Shown here: positions 9,597 through 19,161 of the stretch, one piece after another
How positions within the stretch are numbered: the stretch's first letter is position 1
How the letters are laid out: each line of letters begins with the position of its first letter
Assembly: GCA_902802755.1 (NCBI GenBank)
Contig: CADCNH010000012.1
Coordinates: forward strand, 16,181-80,180
Length of the DNA stretch: 64,000 bases
Source of the DNA: an uncultured Bacteroidota bacterium
GTDB taxonomy: Bacteria > Bacteroidota > Bacteroidia > Bacteroidales > WCHB1-69
Direction: 5' to 3'
Notes under the pieces: generated by a model
Database searches by the model: none
What the model saw: only the letters and a program-made list of their open reading frames with translations
What the model was told of the DNA's origin: nothing
Made by a program: the position numbers and the translations under genes

Positions 9597-10064
9597 TCCA
9601 GCAAGGGTGCAGGTGGCGAGGCAAACAACTCCTTCGCCGCTGCCCACAAAGCCCATCTTTTCATTGGTTTTCGCTTTAATGGTAAGTCGAGCGGGTTCGA
9701 TTTCCATCACTTCAGCAAGGGTTTGCACCATCGCATCATGATATGGTGACATTTTGGGCTGCTCTATCACGATAGTACAATCCACATTATTGATTTTCAG
9801 TCTTTTCTGAGACAACAACTCCACCACTTTGGCCAACAAAATCTTGCTGTCAATGTTTTTATACCGACTATCTGTATCTGGGAAATGACTGCCAATATCA
9901 CTCAGGCCAGCGGCACCCAAAAGTGCGTCACAAATGGCATGAATCAAGGCGTCGCCATCGGAATGGGCCACACAACCCTTCTCGAAAGGAATCTCTACAC
10001 CTCCCAAAACCAACCGTCTTCCTTCGGCCAAGCGATGCGAGTCATAACCTAAACCTACTCTCAT
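9594..10064 (-). CDS. ispF: 2-C-methyl-D-erythritol 2,4-cyclodiphosphate synthase
   Basis: IspF converts CDP-methylerythritol 2-phosphate to the cyclodiphosphate in the MEP isoprenoid pathway. The 156-residue protein shows the metal-binding residues D8, H10 and H42 in GYDSHRL and DALIHAICDAL. The substrate loop SDIGSHFPDTD and the C-terminal KAKTNEKMGF are also present. It follows porV by 16 bases on the same strand. The order porU-porV-ispF is the same as in Porphyromonas gingivalis. Confidence 0.96.
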   Translation of the reverse strand: MRVGLGYDSHRLAEGRRLVLGGVEIPFEKGCVAHSDGDALIHAICDALLGAAGLSDIGSHFPDTDSRYKNIDSKILLAKVVELLSQKRLKINNVDCTIVIEQPKMSPYHDAMVQTLAEVMEIEPARLTIKAKTNEKMGFVGSGEGVVCLATCTLAG

Positions 10065-10080
10065 GATTCAGATATAATCT

Positions 10081-11355
10081 TTATAATCTATCCAACTTAC
10101 CTTGGGGCTTGTCTTGTTTTCTGATTTCATCCTTGTTGAATGACTTCAGGTCAAAGGACAAGGTAAAACGAAGGGTATGTTCCAATGGATGGTGCTGATC
10201 ACTTACAGAAAACAGGTAAGACACATCAATCTGGAAGATATTATAATGCAAACCTGCACCAAAAGTCAAATATTTACGGTTGCCCTTGTATTTACTTTCA
10301 AAGAAACCGCCAGTACGCACAAACAAAAGGTTATTGTATGAATATTCCAAGCCAAAAGACCAGGCCAGCTCATACAATTCCTCTTTGAATCCATTCGGAG
10401 CATCATAAAATGACTGGAAGATACCCTGGGCAGATGACACTCTGTTGTTCTTACCAGAAATGATATATCTTTCATTGGTTATGGAATCACGTCCCCATTT
10501 TGGAGGTGTAGGCACCAATAATTTGTTCATTTCACCCATAATGGCAAGGCTGTTATAGCCATCAAAATCCATGGTATAGGACAAACCTATCTTCAAATTG
10601 GCTGGCAGAAAGTCACGAGCTTCGGGAGATGCATTGGAAGAATAAGTCATCTTGTTTCCCATGTTGGAAATATTGATACCCAAACGAACCGTACTATTTT
10701 CCATACCTTTCGTTCTGAAATCCTGTTCATACAACATGGACAAGTCAGCAGCACCAGCCAAACCTGGTTTGCCACTGGCACTATACATATCATAACTTGC
10801 CGTAATATTTGAATAAATAAAACGCGGGGTCAACGCCATGGAGAACACATCTGTCAGCTTACGGGCGTATGTGAAATCGATGGCAAACTCATTCGGAGTA
10901 GGATTGGCATAAACCTGACCATATTCATCGGTAAAGTCAATAGTACCCAAATGGAAATATCTCAAAGAGAAGGCGATAGCATCCATATCCGTAATCTTCC
11001 AAAAGGCACTCAAGTAAGCCAGGTTGATACCCAATGACTTGCTCAAGCTGGTCAACCAAGGGCTATAAGAGAATGAAATACCGAATTTGCTTTTGTTGAA
11101 CACATACTTGGAAGGATTGTGATGCTGGGAATTGGCATCCGCAGACGAGCAACTACCGATATCTCCCATACCAGCAGAACGGGCATCCGGAGCAATCATC
11201 AAAAAAGGAACCGCAGTTGTAATGGGGTTAAAATACTTCTCCATCAACTGCGATTTGGAAGGTTTCACCTGTCGTCCACTGGGATCGTAAGATTGTGCAT
11301 AACTTATTGATATAACTACAGTTAAAGCCAACAATGTCAATAAGATTTTCTTCAT
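10081..11355 (-). CDS. porV: Type IX secretion outer-membrane protein PorV (LptO)
   Basis: PorV is a 14-strand FadL-like barrel that shuttles T9SS cargo from the translocon to the PorU sortase. The 424-residue protein has a signal peptide (about 1-20, ending SYAQ). The diagnostic N-terminal motif AVPFLMIAPDARSAGMGDIG is followed by HHNPSKYVF. The rest alternates hydrophobic and polar residues as expected for beta strands and ends in an aromatic-rich strand before a short charged tail. It lies directly downstream of porU and upstream of ispF. Confidence 0.94.
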   Translation of the reverse strand: MKKILLTLLALTVVISISYAQSYDPSGRQVKPSKSQLMEKYFNPITTAVPFLMIAPDARSAGMGDIGSCSSADANSQHHNPSKYVFNKSKFGISFSYSPWLTSLSKSLGINLAYLSAFWKITDMDAIAFSLRYFHLGTIDFTDEYGQVYANPTPNEFAIDFTYARKLTDVFSMALTPRFIYSNITASYDMYSASGKPGLAGAADLSMLYEQDFRTKGMENSTVRLGINISNMGNKMTYSSNASPEARDFLPANLKIGLSYTMDFDGYNSLAIMGEMNKLLVPTPPKWGRDSITNERYIISGKNNRVSSAQGIFQSFYDAPNGFKEELYELAWSFGLEYSYNNLLFVRTGGFFESKYKGNRKYLTFGAGLHYNIFQIDVSYLFSVSDQHHPLEHTLRFTLSFDLKSFNKDEIRKQDKPQGKLDRL

Positions 11356-11412
11356 TTTTTCAATATTAATTTTAGTAATAAAGTTAGATAACGATGATAT
11401 TTCAAATTTATT

Positions 11413-14400
11413 TTACAAAAGTACAATTTTTTCTATTTTCTCAGCCGATTTACCGTCCGAGGTACGAACTTTTAAGCGATAGATATAGGTTCCTTTACCT
11501 ATTTTGTCCCCAAAATCATCCCTGCCGTCCCAGTCAATAGCCTGGCTACGAGAGCCTTCTGAATACATGCTGGTGCTGATGGTTTTAATCAATTTTCCAC
11601 TGATAGTAAATATCTGTATCAGCACATCCAGATTTTCTCCGGGATGATTGTGCTCAAAAAAGAACGACGTATGCGTAGTGAAAGGATTGGGATAATTCAG
11701 CACATGGTCCAAGGTCAAAGAAGCGTCGTTGGCCACCTCAAACTCTAATTCTTTTTCGGATACATTATTTAATATATCCCACGCTCTGATTTTCAACTTA
11801 TGCGTTCCCGTTGACAAATCCCTCAATTGATAACGAACCTGTCCCTGATTGGAGCTGTCTTGTATCGCCTCATAATAATCGTTAAGAATGATTTGTCCAT
11901 CATTGTTTCCATCGATGATGGCCACCAAGTCATGTCCTACCCCATTGCCTGTGGTATTGATGCCCAATTCGTCTTTCAGCTTGATAATCAACACAGGATC
12001 AGCATTGGTCAAACCTTTGTTCACAAAATTCTCATCATTCAAATACACATCGATTTCCGGTCCTTCCTTATCATCATATGCGATATTACTGTTTCCACCC
12101 ACTATAAACCCATCAAAATAGCCTGCTGCATCTGCCTGCTCGCTTCTCGCATAATAGCTAAACTTACCATTTCCGTATGTATAATTTATATCTTTTGGTA
12201 TCGTAAACCTGATTTCAAACTTACCATTTTTCACCGTATTATTCCCTTTGAACAAAATACTCTTCTGCACATCAAATTCGGCTTCAGGGCTCTCATTCGG
12301 ATCATTGGAAAGGGTGGTTACGGTTACCTTTTTGTCGAAGAAGGAAGTAAAAAGATTGCCATTAAAATCGCTCAAAGTATTTCCTTGCACATCGGTCACA
12401 CGACCTTTCACCACCACCTGAGAGAGTGCTTTCAAAGTATCTGTCAAAGCGTTCACCGACATACCATTTACCGAGTCTGTAATTACCTTAAACTTAGGAA
12501 CTGCCAATGGCATTGAGGGGTCACCGATAAGCACAAACATGGAGATGGCATCGTTATTGCCACCATAGTCATTCTTAGCCAGCCTATTCATTTCGCCCAT
12601 AGTTCTGACATGACCATATGATGTATTGAATAACCTACTGAATAGCTTTTGGGCATACGAAGAATTCGACCCACCGTAGGCCACGCGGGAAGTTGTTATC
12701 AGGGCGGTAGAACCTCCGTTGGTATTGAAGAAACAAGCTTCAGCGGGTGAAACCATAGCACGGTCATACCAGGCAAAATCGCACGACAAAGTCATGATAA
12801 CAGGCTGGTTATATGCATTATGCCAGTCATTAATATCCGAAAACTCCAAGATACGCTCATGTGCCCATCCATCTTTTCCACTATGACCCACGTAGGTAAG
12901 GAAAAGAGAGCCACGGTCCATTCTGTCGTTAATTGCAGTATTGACTGCAGGATAACGCTGTCCACCCGAATTTGACCGCTGGGGATACGCGTCACAATAT
13001 ATTTTATCCAAATTTATGGTTTTATTGGCTTCCTGAACAATAGCCGCACAACGTTCTGCCGTTTTCAGATGCTCGTTCTGGTCGCCATCATCAGCCACAA
13101 AACAAATAATATTACGCCAGTCGGCCCAATTTGACACCTGTGTTGAAGAAGCGGACACCAAATTCCGGGCAGCAGTATAATTAATACTTTTGGTCACAGC
13201 CACATTAGCCTGCGCCGCAGTGGTAACAGGGAAACGCCCCACCGCCACATCCACAAGACCATGAGCATACAATCCTTCCCCATCATCCAAGATACCAAAG
13301 AAATCATCATTGGTTCGGAACGCACTTTCCAACAAACTATTACCTGTAGGACGCTGATAATTTGGCACAAAGAGAGAAGTTCCCGACACACGACCCCTGT
13401 AATCGTACGAGGGGCGACCAAAAAGCAACAAATATTTAGGGTATACACCTCCCGACTTCTCATAAATCATCTTCATATAATCCCGAATAGCTACCGGATC
13501 TTGCGCCCCAGAGGAGAACTCATTATAGATTTGAGCTGGTGTTACAATCTTTATGCTCAAACCCTGTTCCTGACGACGCACAGACGCCAGACGCTCTGCC
13601 TGGCTCCAAAAATCAGGATGTGCAACAATAATCATATCTACCTGATAATCAGAACTATGAAGATTCTGATTTTGAACTTGGCCGATAGTTTTTACTGACT
13701 TATAGGATGAACCATCGAAGGCAACATATTGGCGAAATGCGGTATCTTGCACCACAAACTGATAATTGGAGCCATTCCAGCTGCCAGGCAATTGAAAAGC
13801 GCTAGCCGGATCGGTCACATCCCATACCCGTACCGAAGAATTTGCATTGGAAATCGCATATCGGCTAACGGCATTATTGGCAATATACTTGCCATTGTTG
13901 AAGTTCAGCTGTCCACCAGATAGGGACAGACGACACATAGCCTGCACCGCCAAGTAATCAAGATAGCCCTTTGTTAAAGACGATGAACGACTGTAAGTTA
14001 AGCTAATAGACAATGTAGATTGACTGGGTGTGAATGAAAAAGTCGCCTGTTCCCGACGAGCGACAGCACCTGTCATGGCAGAAATCGGAAGACTTCCTAT
14101 GGTGCTACCATTAAGTGCTACCGAGAAAATTGAATTGGACACCGCAGTAGATGCCGCAACTATCTTAAATTGAGCCGGTTCTGCCTTCACATTGGGTAAT
14201 TCGATACTATAGCTGCGCTGCGTGGTCACATCAAACAAATCGCCAAACCATTCCTGCCCGCTTTCGCCCAGATTAACAGCATCCACCTCGTAATATTTAT
14301 AGGCCAAATAATCCGAAACCGACTGAGTTTCTGGCAAGGTTACCGCTTCGCCTGTTGTGATACGCTTCCCCACCCCATTGCCAGACACAGAGATAAAATA

Positions 14401-15252
14401 ATAACTATTATCAGAATAAATGTTATAATCATGAGAAAAAGTTCGTGTTGTAGGATCAAAAGAAACCCTGTGAGGCGACTTGGCATAAAACACCAAATAA
14501 TCACCGGCACCAAACACACCGTCACCACCATCGTGGACCACAATGGGCAGTTCCAGCAGGTCGTCGGGACGGTCAGTACCGCACACCTCCGACAAACGTC
14601 CCGTGCCATTGCCAAAAACAGACAGCTGTGACGAAGCCACCTGTAAGGCCGAGAAACCCATCTGCACCAAATCCTCAAATGAGACTTTATGCAAGCCCGT
14701 TTCCGACACAGCGACTTTGTACCACAGACCTGTGGACAAGACCGAATTAGCCACATACGAACGAGCCTTGGTGGCAGTTTTTGCCAGATACTTAGGAATG
14801 ATATTGATATCGCAGGACAACAACCTGCTGATATTTCCCGAACCATCGACGATGAATGGCAATAAAGTGAGCATTGCGTATGCTTTTCCACGTTCAGCAT
14901 AGCAATGGACCTCCGGCTCCAATTGTGACTTTAACAAAGCGGCAGGCACCAGATTTTTGTCTTTCGCAGGCAAAGGTTCAAAGCGCGCATTAGAGACTTG
15001 CACCTCGCAATCCGAAAAAAAGTTATCAACAGCTATTTTTTGAAAAAAAAGCGGCAAATCTCCGTAACGAAAATCCGAAATTGCATTCTCAAAATTCAAA
15101 AATTCAAGGCTAAAATCCTCATCAATTTTGTATATCAGATTCTCAGTCCACTGGACAGATACTTTTTTTTGTATATTTTGTGCTTGAATATCAACAACTT
15201 GCAAAATCACAAGCGAAAAAAGTATAACAAGCACCCAAGATTTCGATCTCAT
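11413..15252 (-). CDS. porU: Type IX secretion sortase PorU
   Basis: PorU is the C25-family cysteine peptidase of the attachment complex; it removes the C-terminal sorting domain of cargo and links the cargo to the cell-surface anchor. The 1279-residue protein has an N-terminal signal segment and a gingipain-like domain with H790 (TYVGHSGKDGW) and C824 (MTLSCDFAW) as the likely catalytic pair. The C-terminus ends in a T9SS type A-like sorting domain (VLNYPNPFTTHTSFFF, then DGRDDFGDKIGKGTYIYRL). That layout is typical of PorU, which keeps its own C-terminal domain. The gene is complete and leads the porU-porV-ispF group. Confidence 0.95.
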   Translation of the reverse strand: MRSKSWVLVILFSLVILQVVDIQAQNIQKKVSVQWTENLIYKIDEDFSLEFLNFENAISDFRYGDLPLFFQKIAVDNFFSDCEVQVSNARFEPLPAKDKNLVPAALLKSQLEPEVHCYAERGKAYAMLTLLPFIVDGSGNISRLLSCDINIIPKYLAKTATKARSYVANSVLSTGLWYKVAVSETGLHKVSFEDLVQMGFSALQVASSQLSVFGNGTGRLSEVCGTDRPDDLLELPIVVHDGGDGVFGAGDYLVFYAKSPHRVSFDPTTRTFSHDYNIYSDNSYYFISVSGNGVGKRITTGEAVTLPETQSVSDYLAYKYYEVDAVNLGESGQEWFGDLFDVTTQRSYSIELPNVKAEPAQFKIVAASTAVSNSIFSVALNGSTIGSLPISAMTGAVARREQATFSFTPSQSTLSISLTYSRSSSLTKGYLDYLAVQAMCRLSLSGGQLNFNNGKYIANNAVSRYAISNANSSVRVWDVTDPASAFQLPGSWNGSNYQFVVQDTAFRQYVAFDGSSYKSVKTIGQVQNQNLHSSDYQVDMIIVAHPDFWSQAERLASVRRQEQGLSIKIVTPAQIYNEFSSGAQDPVAIRDYMKMIYEKSGGVYPKYLLLFGRPSYDYRGRVSGTSLFVPNYQRPTGNSLLESAFRTNDDFFGILDDGEGLYAHGLVDVAVGRFPVTTAAQANVAVTKSINYTAARNLVSASSTQVSNWADWRNIICFVADDGDQNEHLKTAERCAAIVQEANKTINLDKIYCDAYPQRSNSGGQRYPAVNTAINDRMDRGSLFLTYVGHSGKDGWAHERILEFSDINDWHNAYNQPVIMTLSCDFAWYDRAMVSPAEACFFNTNGGSTALITTSRVAYGGSNSSYAQKLFSRLFNTSYGHVRTMGEMNRLAKNDYGGNNDAISMFVLIGDPSMPLAVPKFKVITDSVNGMSVNALTDTLKALSQVVVKGRVTDVQGNTLSDFNGNLFTSFFDKKVTVTTLSNDPNESPEAEFDVQKSILFKGNNTVKNGKFEIRFTIPKDINYTYGNGKFSYYARSEQADAAGYFDGFIVGGNSNIAYDDKEGPEIDVYLNDENFVNKGLTNADPVLIIKLKDELGINTTGNGVGHDLVAIIDGNNDGQIILNDYYEAIQDSSNQGQVRYQLRDLSTGTHKLKIRAWDILNNVSEKELEFEVANDASLTLDHVLNYPNPFTTHTSFFFEHNHPGENLDVLIQIFTISGKLIKTISTSMYSEGSRSQAIDWDGRDDFGDKIGKGTYIYRLKVRTSDGKSAEKIEKIVLL

Positions 15253-15381
15253 AAAACGTTATTAAAATACAAGTCGTGTTTTCACACTTCAAGGAACGTA
15301 AAAACAGCTTGCAAAATTGCAAAAAAAATAAATGCGGAAGAAAAATAAAAGTAAAATAATGGAGTTAAAGAAAAAAATTTG

Positions 15382-15389
15382 TAATTTTG
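15382..15389 (+). promoter_or_regulatory. Putative -7 box for the PorP/SprF gene
   Basis: TAATTTTG matches TAnnTTTG and lies 19 bases before the ATG at 15409. No clear TTG was found at the -33 position. Confidence 0.5.
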
Positions 15390-15408
15390 CGGATTAAAAA
15401 ATAAAACC

Positions 15409-16422
15409 ATGCATAAGCGAATTCTGATAATAATCACCACCTGCCTGGTCATTCTGGGACAGAGCATTAACGCGCAGGATGCACATTTTTCCCAATTCTA
15501 CGCCAATCCGCTTTATCTGAATCCAGCCTTTGCCGGCACCAATGTATGCCCCCGCATAGCATTGAACTTCCGCGATCAATGGCCATCGATGAAGGGAACT
15601 TTCATGTCCTTCTCCGCTTCTTACGACCAGCATTTCGACAAGATTGCCGGTGGTATTGGTGTTTTGGCTTTCGGTGACCGCTGCGGTCAGGATGCCACCA
15701 TCCAAACCTACGAGGCCAGTTTCATGTATTCATTCAAAGTCAAAGTCAGCAAGAAATTCAACATGCGCTTTGCTTTGCAGTTCTCCTATCTGGCCAACAT
15801 CCTGGATGTCACCAAGCTTACTTTCGGTGATATGATTGACCCGAAATATGGTTTTATATACCAGACCAATGAAAATCTGGCAGCATGGAACAACACCACT
15901 GACCATAGCTTCGACTTGGCAGCAGGTTTCCTGGGATACACAAACCTGAGATTTTTCAACCTGTACTTCGGTTATGCAGCCCATCACCTCAACATGCCAT
16001 ACGTCAGCTTCATTCAGCAGGAAAGATACAGAATGCCCATGAAGCACACCGCCCATATCGGTGCCAGCTTCGATGTGAAACGTAAAAGTAAAAAAGAACA
16101 TAACTTCGGAGATATCTCACTGAGTCCCAATATCATCTTCCAATATCAAGGAGGACTTATGTACATGAGTGAAGGTATGTACCTCAACCTGTATCCTGTT
16201 ACCCTGGGAGCCTGGTTGCGTCACAGCTTCAAGAATGTAGATGCTGTCATCTTCAGTGCTGGTGTTGAATACCAGTTTATCCGCATCGGTTACTCCTACG
16301 ACCTTACCGTTAGCAAGCTGATTAACCTGACAGGTGGTGCCCACGAGGTGTCTTTGCAGTTCCTCCTGCCTTGTCCCGAGAAACGCAAAGCCATCAAAGA
16401 ACTTGAATGTCCTTCATTCTAA
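15409..16422 (+). CDS. PorP/SprF-family type IX secretion outer-membrane protein
   Basis: The 337-residue protein has a signal peptide (about 1-23, ending SINAQ) followed by the family hallmark DAHFSQFYANPLYLNPAFAG. PRIALNFRDQWP and repeated beta-strand segments come next. Members of this family bind the PorK/GldK-PorN/GldN ring or act with SprB-like cargo during export. It is transcribed divergently from porU and precedes gldJ by 57 bases. Several paralogues usually occur in one genome, so it may be a specialised SprF rather than the core PorP. Confidence 0.9.
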   Translation: MHKRILIIITTCLVILGQSINAQDAHFSQFYANPLYLNPAFAGTNVCPRIALNFRDQWPSMKGTFMSFSASYDQHFDKIAGGIGVLAFGDRCGQDATIQTYEASFMYSFKVKVSKKFNMRFALQFSYLANILDVTKLTFGDMIDPKYGFIYQTNENLAAWNNTTDHSFDLAAGFLGYTNLRFFNLYFGYAAHHLNMPYVSFIQQERYRMPMKHTAHIGASFDVKRKSKKEHNFGDISLSPNIIFQYQGGLMYMSEGMYLNLYPVTLGAWLRHSFKNVDAVIFSAGVEYQFIRIGYSYDLTVSKLINLTGGAHEVSLQFLLPCPEKRKAIKELECPSF

Positions 16423-16479
16423 TCATTAGTATAATAAAAACTACATTTTCATCGTTAATAAACAAAATCAATATAAATC

Positions 16480-17982
16480 ATGAATAAGTTCACCAAAACA
16501 TCATTGCTGTTCTTCCTTGCAAGTTTTGCCATGTTATTCTCATCTTGCAAAAAAGAGGCCTCTCCAACCACAGGCTGGAACTACAACGACCCTAAGAACG
16601 GCGGATTTGAAGTATATCCATTCACCGAACAGGAAACCGGTCCCGGCTTGGTATTCATCGAAGGTGGTTCCTTTGTCATGGGCCGCATGGAAGAAGATGT
16701 GATGCACGACGCCAACAACACCCCGCGCAGAGTGTCTGTCGCCTCTTTCTACATGGACGAGTGCGAGGTCAGCAATGTTGACTACCTCGAATACCTCAAC
16801 TGGTTAGACCGAGTGTTTGTGACCAACGACATGGCAGTCGTATATACCAACGCTCTTCCTGATGAAAACGTATGGAGAGAACGCCTCGGCTACAACGAAC
16901 CCGATGTGGAAAACTATTTCAGATATCCGGCATACAGAGAATATCCCGTGGTGGGTGTCAGCTGGCTGCAGGCTGTGAATTATGCTGCTTGGCGTACCGA
17001 CCGTGTAAACGAAAAGATTCTGGTGGACCATGGTTTCATCGATTGGGTACCTGAACCCAGTTTGGAAGGCTATTTCAGCACAGACGCTTACCTGACCTAC
17101 GAATCCTACGAAGGCGAAAGCGACCATCGTCTGCAATACATCACTACCGGCGACTTCAGAAATGTGAAGATGGAAGACGGTATCCTGTTGCCGAAATACA
17201 GACTGCCCACCGAAGCCGAATGGGAATATGCAGCTTACGCCAACATCGGCAATACGGTCAATGGCCGTATCCTGGAAAGAAAAGTTTATCCGTGGAACGG
17301 ACACGCAATCCGTACAGAAGACAAGAAATATATGGGTGAATTCATCGACAACACCCGCCTTGGCCGTGGTGACCTGATGGGTGTTGCAAGCGCACTGAAC
17401 GACGCAGGTTTCAAGACTGTGAGAGTCAAATCCGGTTGGCCCAACGATTACGGCTTGTACCACATGGCCGGTAACGTGGCCGAATGGGTGATGGACGTTT
17501 ACAGACAGTCATCCCACGAGGACGTTTCTGAGTTCAACCCCTTCAGAGGTAACTATTTTGAGACCAAGAAACTGTTGGAAGACGGTACCGTTGCTGAACG
17601 TGACAGCGTGGGTAAAATCCCCATGGTTCCCGTTTCAGACTTCAAAAACGACAGAAGACGCAACTACCGTTCCGCCGATAACAAGAACTACCTCGACGGC
17701 GACTGGGCATCCTTGTACAACACCGACGAATGGAAATCCGGTGGCGTGGGCGACGAAAGCTCCACAGACCTGATGTACCCGAAGGAAACCGGCGACAACA
17801 ACCCGATGTACTCCTTGGTCAGCGACCATGCCAGAGTATATAAAGGCGGTTCATGGAGAGACATTCCTTACTGGTGCTCACCCGGTGCCAGAAGATACAT
17901 GGACGAGGACGAGTCCACCGACTATATCGGCTTCCGCTGCGCCATGGCCCGTTTAGGCTCACAGTATTTGGGAGGAAAATAA
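16480..17982 (+). CDS. gldJ: Gliding motility/T9SS lipoprotein GldJ
   Basis: The 500-residue protein has a lipoprotein signal with lipobox LFSSC (C23). GWNYNDPKNGGFEV and ETGPGLVFIEGGSFVMGR follow, typical of GldJ. The remainder has the formylglycine-generating-enzyme (SUMF1) fold: YRLPTEAEWEYAAYA, MAGNVAEWVMDVY and YIGFRCAMAR. GldJ stabilises GldK and is needed for T9SS and gliding in Flavobacterium. It is distinguished from GldK/PorK by its N-terminal motif and by the absence of an adjacent gldLMN. A rho-independent terminator follows. Confidence 0.87.
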   Translation: MNKFTKTSLLFFLASFAMLFSSCKKEASPTTGWNYNDPKNGGFEVYPFTEQETGPGLVFIEGGSFVMGRMEEDVMHDANNTPRRVSVASFYMDECEVSNVDYLEYLNWLDRVFVTNDMAVVYTNALPDENVWRERLGYNEPDVENYFRYPAYREYPVVGVSWLQAVNYAAWRTDRVNEKILVDHGFIDWVPEPSLEGYFSTDAYLTYESYEGESDHRLQYITTGDFRNVKMEDGILLPKYRLPTEAEWEYAAYANIGNTVNGRILERKVYPWNGHAIRTEDKKYMGEFIDNTRLGRGDLMGVASALNDAGFKTVRVKSGWPNDYGLYHMAGNVAEWVMDVYRQSSHEDVSEFNPFRGNYFETKKLLEDGTVAERDSVGKIPMVPVSDFKNDRRRNYRSADNKNYLDGDWASLYNTDEWKSGGVGDESSTDLMYPKETGDNNPMYSLVSDHARVYKGGSWRDIPYWCSPGARRYMDEDESTDYIGFRCAMARLGSQYLGGK

Positions 17983-18012
17983 GAGACGTTTCTTTTCCCC
18001 GAAACAAGATAG

Positions 18013-18044
18013 CAGGAAGGCAGCGATGTCTTCCTGTTTTTTTT
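18013..18044 (+). terminator. Rho-independent terminator after gldJ
   Basis: The stem CAGGAAG (18013-18019) pairs with CTTCCTG (18030-18036) and is followed by eight T residues. It separates the T9SS genes from the glycan locus. Confidence 0.9.
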
Positions 18045-18092
18045 ATGATTTTAATAGTAGTATTAAAATACTTATATATAAGTTTTTTTTTG

Positions 18093-18100
18093 TATCTTTG
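18093..18100 (+). promoter_or_regulatory. -7 box of the pse operon promoter
   Basis: TATCTTTG, the strongest form of the Bacteroidota -7 element, lies 38 bases before the pseB ATG and just after the gldJ terminator. A clean -33 TTG is not visible. Confidence 0.7.
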
Positions 18101-18137
18101 CAGGTTAAATAGAGAAAAAAACAAAAAAACACCTAAT

Positions 18138-19160
18138 ATGCTCAATAACAAAGTTGTACTTATTACCGGAGGTACCGGTTCTTTTGGCAAAAAATTTGTC
18201 GAAGTAATATTACGTGATTATCCGAATGTCAAAAAAATCATCATCTATTCACGTGATGAGCTGAAACAGTATGAACTGAAATTAAAATACTCCGAAGCAA
18301 AATACCCAATGATGCGCTTCTTTATCGGAGATGTACGTGATTTAGAGCGTTTAACCCGTGCATGCGAAGGTGTGGATGTGATCATCCATGCTGCAGCCAT
18401 CAAGCAGGTGGATACTGCGGAATATAATCCAGAAGAATGCATCAAAACCAATGTACATGGTGCGCAGAATGTAATCAAAGCCGCTTTGGCTTGTGGTGTT
18501 CACGATGTGGTGGCTCTTTCCACCGACAAAGCATGTGCTCCCATTAATTTGTACGGAGCGACCAAACTGACTTCTGACAAGCTTTTCACAGCGGCCAATA
18601 ACATCAAAGGCTCAAAAGATATACGTTTCTCTGTGGTACGTTATGGAAATGTCATGGGATCGCGCGGTTCTGTAATTCCTTTCTTCATTCGCAAACGGGA
18701 TGAAGGTGCAAGTTCGATTCCCATAACTGATATGCGAATGACCCGCTTCAACATCTCATTGGAAGCAGGTGTTGCCATGGTGATGTATGCTATTGGACAT
18801 CATCTGGGTGGAGAAATTTTTGTGCCCAAAATCCCGTCCTATCACATTAAGGATGTGGCAACGGCCATCGCGCCGAATATTCCCCAAGTGGAAATAGGTA
18901 TTCGTCCTGGCGAGAAACTTCACGAGGAAATGATTACTGTTACGGACGCATTAGACACCATAGACTTGGGCAAATATTATGTGATTATGCCTTCGGTTTC
19001 ATACATGCATTCTCGTGAGGATTTTATCAAGCATCACAATGCGAAACCTGTACCAGATGGCTTCCATTATAGTTCTGACAGTAATACCGAATGGGAGACT
19101 GTAGAGACCATGCGGGAGAAAATCCGCCAGTTTGTAGATCCCAATTTTATCGTGAAATAA
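18138..19160 (+). CDS. pseB: UDP-GlcNAc 4,6-dehydratase (inverting), pseudaminic acid pathway
   Basis: PseB catalyses the first step, turning UDP-GlcNAc into UDP-2-acetamido-2,6-dideoxy-beta-L-arabino-hexos-4-ulose. The 340-residue protein has the NAD(P) loop GGTGSFG (11-17) and the active-site set D130, K131, Y139 and K143 in STDKACAPINLYGATK, which is typical of PseB rather than of membrane-bound dehydratases. The start at 18138 gives the canonical MLNNKVVLITGG; the frame is open further upstream, but that would overlap gldJ. It is first in the operon, one base before pseC. Confidence 0.95.
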   Translation: MLNNKVVLITGGTGSFGKKFVEVILRDYPNVKKIIIYSRDELKQYELKLKYSEAKYPMMRFFIGDVRDLERLTRACEGVDVIIHAAAIKQVDTAEYNPEECIKTNVHGAQNVIKAALACGVHDVVALSTDKACAPINLYGATKLTSDKLFTAANNIKGSKDIRFSVVRYGNVMGSRGSVIPFFIRKRDEGASSIPITDMRMTRFNISLEAGVAMVMYAIGHHLGGEIFVPKIPSYHIKDVATAIAPNIPQVEIGIRPGEKLHEEMITVTDALDTIDLGKYYVIMPSVSYMHSREDFIKHHNAKPVPDGFHYSSDSNTEWETVETMREKIRQFVDPNFIVK

Positions 19161-19161
19161 G

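Noticed and set aside
11827..12516. 229-codon plus-strand open frame
   Set aside because: It is antisense to the conserved porU gene, has no recognisable motif and has the composition of a reversed reading frame.
18700..18735. T-loop-like GTTCGATTCCC suggesting a tRNA
   Set aside because: It lies within the conserved pseB reading frame (ASSIPIT), and no acceptor stem or anticodon arm pairs around it.
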